Source: Sternotherus odoratus
Taxonomy: Eukaryota; Chordata; Testudines; Kinosternidae
Length of the DNA: 64,000 nucleotides
Assembly (NCBI GenBank): GCA_032164245.1
Contig: JAVMKO010000003.1
Coordinates: 135,521,259 to 135,585,258 of the forward strand
Reading direction: 5' to 3'
Made by a program: the position numbers and the translations under genes
Shown: one piece after another, positions 58,640 to 64,000 of the stretch
Numbering within the stretch: position 1 is the first letter of the stretch
How the letters are laid out: each line of letters opens with the position of its first letter
The notes under the pieces: model-generated
What the model was told of the DNA's origin: nothing
Seen by the model: only the letters and a program-made list of their open reading frames with translations
Database searches by the model: none

Positions 58640-58805
58640 TAAAGGGTGCATTAGTCCACATTAGAGGAGTGTAAATTCTAATGCAGACGAGCATGTCACA
58701 CATTAACTGGTCCATGTGGACCCTGCTGGATTACACTAAAAAAGTCCCCTACTGTATGTTAATGTCCCATTTCAAACAGACACACCCTGTAGACAAGTCT
58801 TAGGT
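58640..58805. repeat. MITE-like repeat, copy 2
   Basis: Contains aattctaatgcagac, ggaccctgctggattacac and tactgtatgttaatgtccc, ending ctgtagacaagtct; related to 26530-26760. Confidence 0.5.
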
Positions 58806-59393
58806 TTTAAAACACGTACAAATGGTGTTTGATACATGGAAGACATGGGCCCAGACCACAATGCTGGGATGCAGATTTGAACTTGCTAGAGTTTGGAGCG
58901 TTCGGATACAGGGTTTTGATTCAGGTCAGGTCCAGCTCTGGTGTAGAACTTTATAGTGGTCAGACTAGGATTCTCCCTTGCTGTCCTGTTTTAACACGGT
59001 AACTCCACAGAGACCCCACATTCTGCCCCCTTACTCAACTGGGCCCTGGGAGTAACGATTAGAGTACTAAGAAGATGATTTCTCTGACTATTGGGATGAC
59101 ATCCTGGGCCTGTTGAAGTTGATGGGAATTGACTTCAGGAGGGCCAGGAATTTTACTTAGTATTTAGTTAAGTCAGACAGCCATAATATTAATTCACCCA
59201 TATGAGAGAGACCCTTCTTCCATATTTATTTAGGCGACTAATATGAATCTCTCTGGACCAGACACCAGAAGGATGAGTGTATAACAAGATATAAGAGAGA
59301 TCCATCATACTCATAACTTTCATTTAAATAACATGTATATTTGTGGAATTATTTGACAGTAAAATTCTGCAGTTAGGACAAGACCTTTTTTTT

Positions 59394-59399
59394 TTTATT
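59394..59399 (-). terminator. TATDN3: Polyadenylation signal AATAAA of TATDN3 copy B
   Basis: TTTATT on the plus strand reads AATAAA on the gene strand about 55 bases after the TAG. Confidence 0.45.
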
Positions 59400-59454
59400 G
59401 CACACGTTAGCTGTTGGGACAGAATGTAATTGCAAAGTTTAAATATTTCTGGAT

Positions 59455-59598
59455 CTATTTCCAGAGAAGTTTCTGAAGTTTGGGAAACAGTTTCAGTGCA
59501 TTCTGTGTCGTCACTTCTATAACTTCTTCCACTGGGATTCCTTTCATTTTGGCAATATACTCTGCAGCAATGAAAATATTCTTTGGTTCATTTCTCAC
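59455..59598 (-). CDS. TATDN3: TATDN3 copy B, exon 10 and stop
   Basis: 144 bases including TAG. Begins [20 protein letters not shown] and ends with [16 protein letters not shown]. Acceptor ATTACAG. Confidence 0.93.
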   Translation of the reverse strand: MRNEPKNIFIAAEYIAKMKGIPVEEVIEVTTQNALKLFPKLQKLLWK

Positions 59599-62500
59599 CT
59601 GTAATGTACAAAAACAGCAGATAAATTAAAAAATCTGAAATGACATTAGTGTCAGATTCGATTTATCTTCAGAACCAGTTGTTGCAAACAGTTTCAGATA
59701 TACCATTGACAGGGCCCTAAATGTAATTTCTCTGTAATATTTGCTCATTCTCCAACATTCTCCTCTCAATCTACTGCTGCAATTGGCAAGAGTCTTCTCC
59801 GATGTAGTCCCTGCCTTTGGGAACTGGCTCTTTTTATCACCCCGCTTTATCAACCTGCTATCTCTATTCCAATTTCACCTGACGATGTCTTTCCTTCCTT
59901 GTCTCTGTCTATTCAATTTTTGCCCTCTGTTACTGTCCTCAGTAAGCTACATTTTTAGACATGCAAAAGTGTAGAAACCAACAATTTACCTGTTTTTGAG
60001 GACCTAGTGCAGGAGAGTCGGTTTCTAAGCACAAACATTCCAAGGGCAACTGTTTCACAAGCTTCTGCTTCTTAAAGGAAACAAGAAAGCTATTAAATGG
60101 CTCATTCACTCAAACTAGGAAAAAAAGCAGAGAGAGAGAGGTATGTTTCATGTTAAAGGCATGGCAATAATACACCTGGGAATCTTGTAAATATAGTTTT
60201 GCTAATTGCACAATTAGTAAGTAGTAAAAATGGTCAAGAATACATGAACCACTTTTTAATAAAGTCTCCATAAAAGACATGATACTGCCCCCAGTGAAGC
60301 ACTCAGCCCATTATTCTCTATTAAATCAATATTACTGCACATTAAAAACAACTACATTAGGGGTGCAAAGTAAGGCATTCAAAAGCTCAGATATGCCAGA
60401 ATCAAAGTTGCCTGTGCAACTCTAATTCATCCTCTTTGTGCATAAGTCTTATGATACAATAGTTAATTACATGCTTGCATACTATTTTTTCTCCTCCAGT
60501 CTTGTCCCACCTCCCAGTCTATTCCTGCATGTAGTCTGGCTCTTGTCTCTTCTGCATTCAAATCAGGCAGCTGCTTCCTCCTCCAACTGCCTGGGCCCAA
60601 CACAGGAGAGACAAGCGCCCTGCTCTCATTTCAGGCACCCAAACCCAGCACAGCCTCCAGCAATGCAGAGAAAGACCTGCTTGGCCTGGAGCTGGAGTGT
60701 GCCCGGTGTGGATGGGATCTTTGAAGAATAAAATCTAAAGCCTCTGCTGAGCATGTGCAAACTACCGTTTTTCATGGACCAATAACTTGGCGAAATTTGG
60801 TGGATTTTCACAGGAACAGCATAAAGCTCATTCCTGACACACAAGTCTCCCCCTGCCAAATTCTGAATCCCTACTCCAAAGCAAGGGAGCGTTAGAGCTT
60901 TCCAAAGTAAAGGTCACCAGAAGCTAACGTGAGTTAAACTACATATTATAGGGTTTTTTTTTTAAAACAAACCAATCAGCATAACAGAAAGTTATATTTT
61001 CTTTATGATAAACTTAAGGTTGCAATCCCCAAATACGGAGGTAGAACTAGCCCCTTTGAACTTTACCTGTTCACTTCTTATAATGGAAGGAGGAATGGAG
61101 AAAAAATATCCAGCCTTCACGGCTTCCATGGCCACAGATGGCCTCCCATCAAATGCATGGAGCAACACCCTTTCAGCGCCTACCGAGAGCCAAACCAATT
61201 AGGAAGTAACTATATTCATGGTAGGATTATGATGTCACCTCCTAGTACTAGAACCCCTGGTCTCACTGTACTCTAGGATTTCAGTGGCTCTGGAGAGCAG
61301 CAACGTCGGAACTGCTCCTGTGATGCCAGCACAGTTGGTGCTTACGGTGTTGGACAGTTTATAGAACAGATCAGGTGGAGGGGCGGGATGTGGAGAAGAA
61401 GAGCCCATTACAAAAGGAGCCATATTGGGAGATATGATTGGGATTGCAAGCAGAGACAGTCTGTGGGGGAGGGGGGAGGGAAGTAGATAGCACCATGGGA
61501 ACAATTCTAATCTCTTGAAAGCATTGCAGACTGAGGAAAGCACAGTCAGACCAAGGAGTTTCTGTCAGGAGCGGACATCATCATTCTAACATAACAGAAA
61601 CAGACAAATTACATTCACTTTCTTTCCTTCCTCTCTTATTTTCACAGGTTTCCCTCCCATTAAGTAAGGCAAATTGAGCAATAATGAAGAGATGGAAACA
61701 AAGATCTATTAAATCACTGAGTCCATGCCCCTACAGTGTGGGATACTATCCCCCAGGAGTGTGAGTATTTGATATTAAACTGATTTAACACTTGATCTTA
61801 GTTCAAAACATAAGAGATACCAGAACCATAATTTTTTATCAATCTATCTTAATAACACCATGATTCCACTTCACGAGCTCCAAGACTTAAGCTATAGAAG
61901 TATCATATCAGTTAATTGCCTGTAACACTATTTGAAATGTATTTAAAATTTCCACCTTTTAAAACTTAAAAAATAAAATAATTTAAATGCCAACCTGGAG
62001 AGTGATGTTCATGCTCAGTGTCTGCTCAGGATATGGATCTGTCAGGTGTATTTGAACTGACAAACTGCTACTGGCTAAGGCAATCTGAACAGTTCTTCAA
62101 ACAGACAGTAAATCCCATACATTAAAATTACAGTACTTGTAGAAGGACCTCCATAACTGTGCCCATCCAGCTTTGTGTACGCAAACTGACATGATAAGGA
62201 GATGTGGTAAACCAAAGAAAGACTCCTGAAAAAAACCTGAATTTTTAATAGCATGAAGTGACCTAAAAAATTACCTTGTTCTTTTAGGAGGTTAATGGTT
62301 GGTCTTCCAGCTGAACGAGAATGGACATTTCTAGTGAAGAAAAGAAAAGCTAGTATTAGGAAATTAAGCAGAGTATTTTTTAAAATAAGATTAACTGATT
62401 TGACAGCAATTTTTATAGCACCATTCACCAAGAAAGAGTCCCTAAGAACTTTACAAACATATATAAAGAAATCATTTTAGCCATCATGAAAATACAGGAG

Positions 62501-62836
62501 CAACAGTCTAGGCAAGAAGAGAAGACAACTGTATGCAGTTGAAACTACAGGGGGGTATCACAAGAAGGCAGAATGTAACTACCATGTTGTAATTTGGCCA
62601 AGACAATGAAGTCAATATCCTTATTTTTCTAAGTGCTTTGGGCTCTTTAATAACTACAGATATGGAGGAATTTGATTTTAGGTCTCTTCTGAAACACAAT
62701 AACCTGTCAGTATAAACAAGACTTACAAAGGCAAATCCAGTCTTTTCGCTAACTGAATCTGTTTGATCAAGACTTGTCTTTGTTCTTGCTTCTGTTCATC
62801 AGTGCTGGCAAATCTGGGAGTGAAATCTAGTCCAAC
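59455..62836 (-). CDS. TATDN3: TATDN3 (copy B), TatD-family hydrolase, 3' part; gene runs off the right edge
   Basis: Five minus-strand exons (62727-62836, 62275-62330, 61067-61179, 59990-60070, 59455-59598) correspond to exons 6-10 of the gene; exons 1-5 must lie beyond position 64000. They join in frame, without a stop before the TAG at 59455-59457. Key strands are [38 protein letters not shown] with [24 protein letters not shown], and [14 protein letters not shown] at the end. The His, His and Asp metal ligands are all present in these exons. This copy is much closer to mammalian TATDN3 as I remember it than is copy A, so I take B as the orthologue. It is transcribed toward copy A; its stop lies 2.9 kb upstream of copy A's start codon. 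Confidence 0.93.
59990..60070 (-). CDS. TATDN3: TATDN3 copy B, exon 9
   Basis: 81 bases encoding [20 protein letters not shown] and ALGPQKQ. The start was chosen at the TTTAAG acceptor because it gives the same exon length as copy A; donor GTAAAT. Confidence 0.91.
60100..61060. other. TATDN3 copy B intron 8, no feature
   Basis: Intronic DNA with short random frames only. Confidence 0.55.
61067..61179 (-). CDS. TATDN3: TATDN3 copy B, exon 8
   Basis: 113 bases encoding [20 protein letters not shown] and [17 protein letters not shown]. Acceptor CTCGGTAG, donor GTAAAG. Confidence 0.93.
62275..62330 (-). CDS. TATDN3: TATDN3 copy B, exon 7
   Basis: 56 bases encoding [18 protein letters not shown] plus one base of Gly. 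Acceptor TTCACTAG, donor GTAATT. Confidence 0.92.
62727..62836 (-). CDS. TATDN3: TATDN3 copy B, exon 6
   Basis: 110 bases encoding [32 protein letters not shown] and LDLP, with a split codon. Acceptor CTGTAG, donor GTAAGT. The spliced codon TT+A reads Leu where copy A has Val. Confidence 0.92.
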
Positions 62837-62839
62837 CTA

Positions 62840-63933
62840 CAGCACAAGAGGAGACATAAGAAAGTTTCACCAACCTGATTCCTTTACATACTAGTCTGCA
62901 GTTCAATGAAGAAACTGTTTTTCAATCCTGCCAGTCAATTTTATATGTATACATTTGGGAAGGATTGCCATTAAAATGAGCCCTATAGCAAACAGTCTGT
63001 TATCAGCTTAGATTCAACATTCAATTTATTTTTAACTCTGAAAATGTTTGAGAGACCCAAGAAAGAACGTTATTCAATATTTTAACCTATATATGATTTT
63101 TGTGCCGCTATAACCGTTTAACAATGATTTCCAAACTAAAGCCCCATATCCAGAGTCCCCTGAATTCCAAGGAAAGTTCAGATTCAGATCTGAATCTGTA
63201 GCACAAGCCCATTTCTAGTGAAGTCAGCCAGCTGTATAGTATTGGAATTAAATATTTTCAGTTGATCTTTAAGGCTGTCAAAGGTTCACAGTTGTACCCA
63301 CTGAAGTCCTAGACTTATCTACAGAACAGGTGCAGCAGGCAAATTTACCTATGCTGACATGTTAGTGAGACTCAACCCTGCACAGTATCAGAGATTAAAC
63401 CAAAGGGCATCCAGGTGTAAGAGGAAACTTCACACTTATTTAATTCTCTCTGCTAAGACCAAAGGCAAGATTGTCATTTCTTGTGGTGGTTTTGAGATAT
63501 GCCCATGTGTCCTGCAGAGAGTGGGCTAAGACACCAATCACCGTCATACAAGCCACTGTACAGCTATTCTCCTTCATGTCCTGTAATAAATGGTCATGTA
63601 GCATGACCTGTGCTATAATATTGCTCTGCTGCATTCCACCCTGAATTTCAGTGGTGATTCAAGTGAACACTATGAATTTCCTACCTATTACACTGTGTTT
63701 TGAGGGTCAATAAGTTGACACTTTTCGTTTTATGTCAGTATATTCAGACATGCATGATTTCTGAAGCACTGTGGAATCCACGGAGAGGAAGTAATAACAG
63801 CTTTACTAACATTAATTAAGCAAGCCTCAAACCACAACAGCATATAAAACCACACCACAGTTTAGGACAGGAAGTAAAGGAGAATCCCAGCCAAACAAAA
63901 CTGTTGAGGCAAATTAGGAAAGCAGAATGCAAG
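62840..63933. other. TATDN3 copy B intron 5, no exon found
   Basis: I looked for a 63-base exon ending in the GE ligand strand (as at 43382-43444) and saw none, so exons 1-5 of this gene should lie to the right of the window. Confidence 0.55.
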
Positions 63934-63935
63934 TA

Positions 63936-64000
63936 CAGTAAAACCTCCATTTAACACACTAATTCGGGCGAGGGGGTGTCCGTTAAATCAAAAAGTCCGT
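63936..64000. mobile_element. TcMar/Tigger-like element, left end, runs off the window
   Basis: After TA at 63934-63935 the sequence begins CAGTAAAACCTCCATTTAAC, a typical end, and continues to the window edge. Confidence 0.6.

Overview
The window is vertebrate nuclear DNA, most likely from a turtle or another non-avian reptile. The evidence is spliced genes with clean GT-AG introns, 3' ends and reverse transcriptase pieces of CR1 LINEs, a MIR-type SINE, many short hAT, Harbinger and TcMar elements, a CpG-island promoter and no bacterial features. The gene order FLVCR1 - SPATA45 - TATDN3 matches the order I recall for human chromosome 1q32, so this is a conserved amniote block in inverted orientation.

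Layout: (1) 109-25403, minus strand: FLVCR1, ten coding exons that join without a frame break into a 513-residue 12-helix transporter. Its large introns are packed with transposons: a hAT inside a TcMar element, CR1 pieces, an old Harbinger carrying a nested element, and a palindromic repeat. Exon 1 lies in a CpG island. (2) 25404-30352: intergenic. (3) 30390-34148, plus strand: SPATA45, a small two-coding-exon gene, head to head with FLVCR1. (4) 36247-56546, minus strand: a complete ten-exon TATDN3-like gene (271 residues) whose intron 3 holds a 4.6 kb two-gene Harbinger transposon and a retroviral LTR, and whose intron 8 holds a solo LTR. (5) 59455 to beyond the right edge, minus strand: a second TATDN3 gene, of which exons 6-10 are inside the window.

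The main observation is the tandem pair of TATDN3 genes. The five exons that can be compared have identical lengths (110, 56, 113, 81 and 144 coding bases) and phases, but the proteins are only about 58% identical by my hand count. Both are open throughout, and the left copy keeps every metal ligand expected of a TatD-family hydrolase. The right copy looks like the ordinary TATDN3. The left copy looks like an old, retained paralogue.

The rest is a layered transposon record. Many elements have target-site duplications readable directly in the sequence: 8 bp for hAT, TA for TcMar, TAA for a Harbinger MITE, 4 bp for an LTR, and A/T flanks for a 111 bp Helitron-like element. No RNA genes or CRISPR arrays were seen. 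Similarity to known proteins and repeats is from memory and was not searched.
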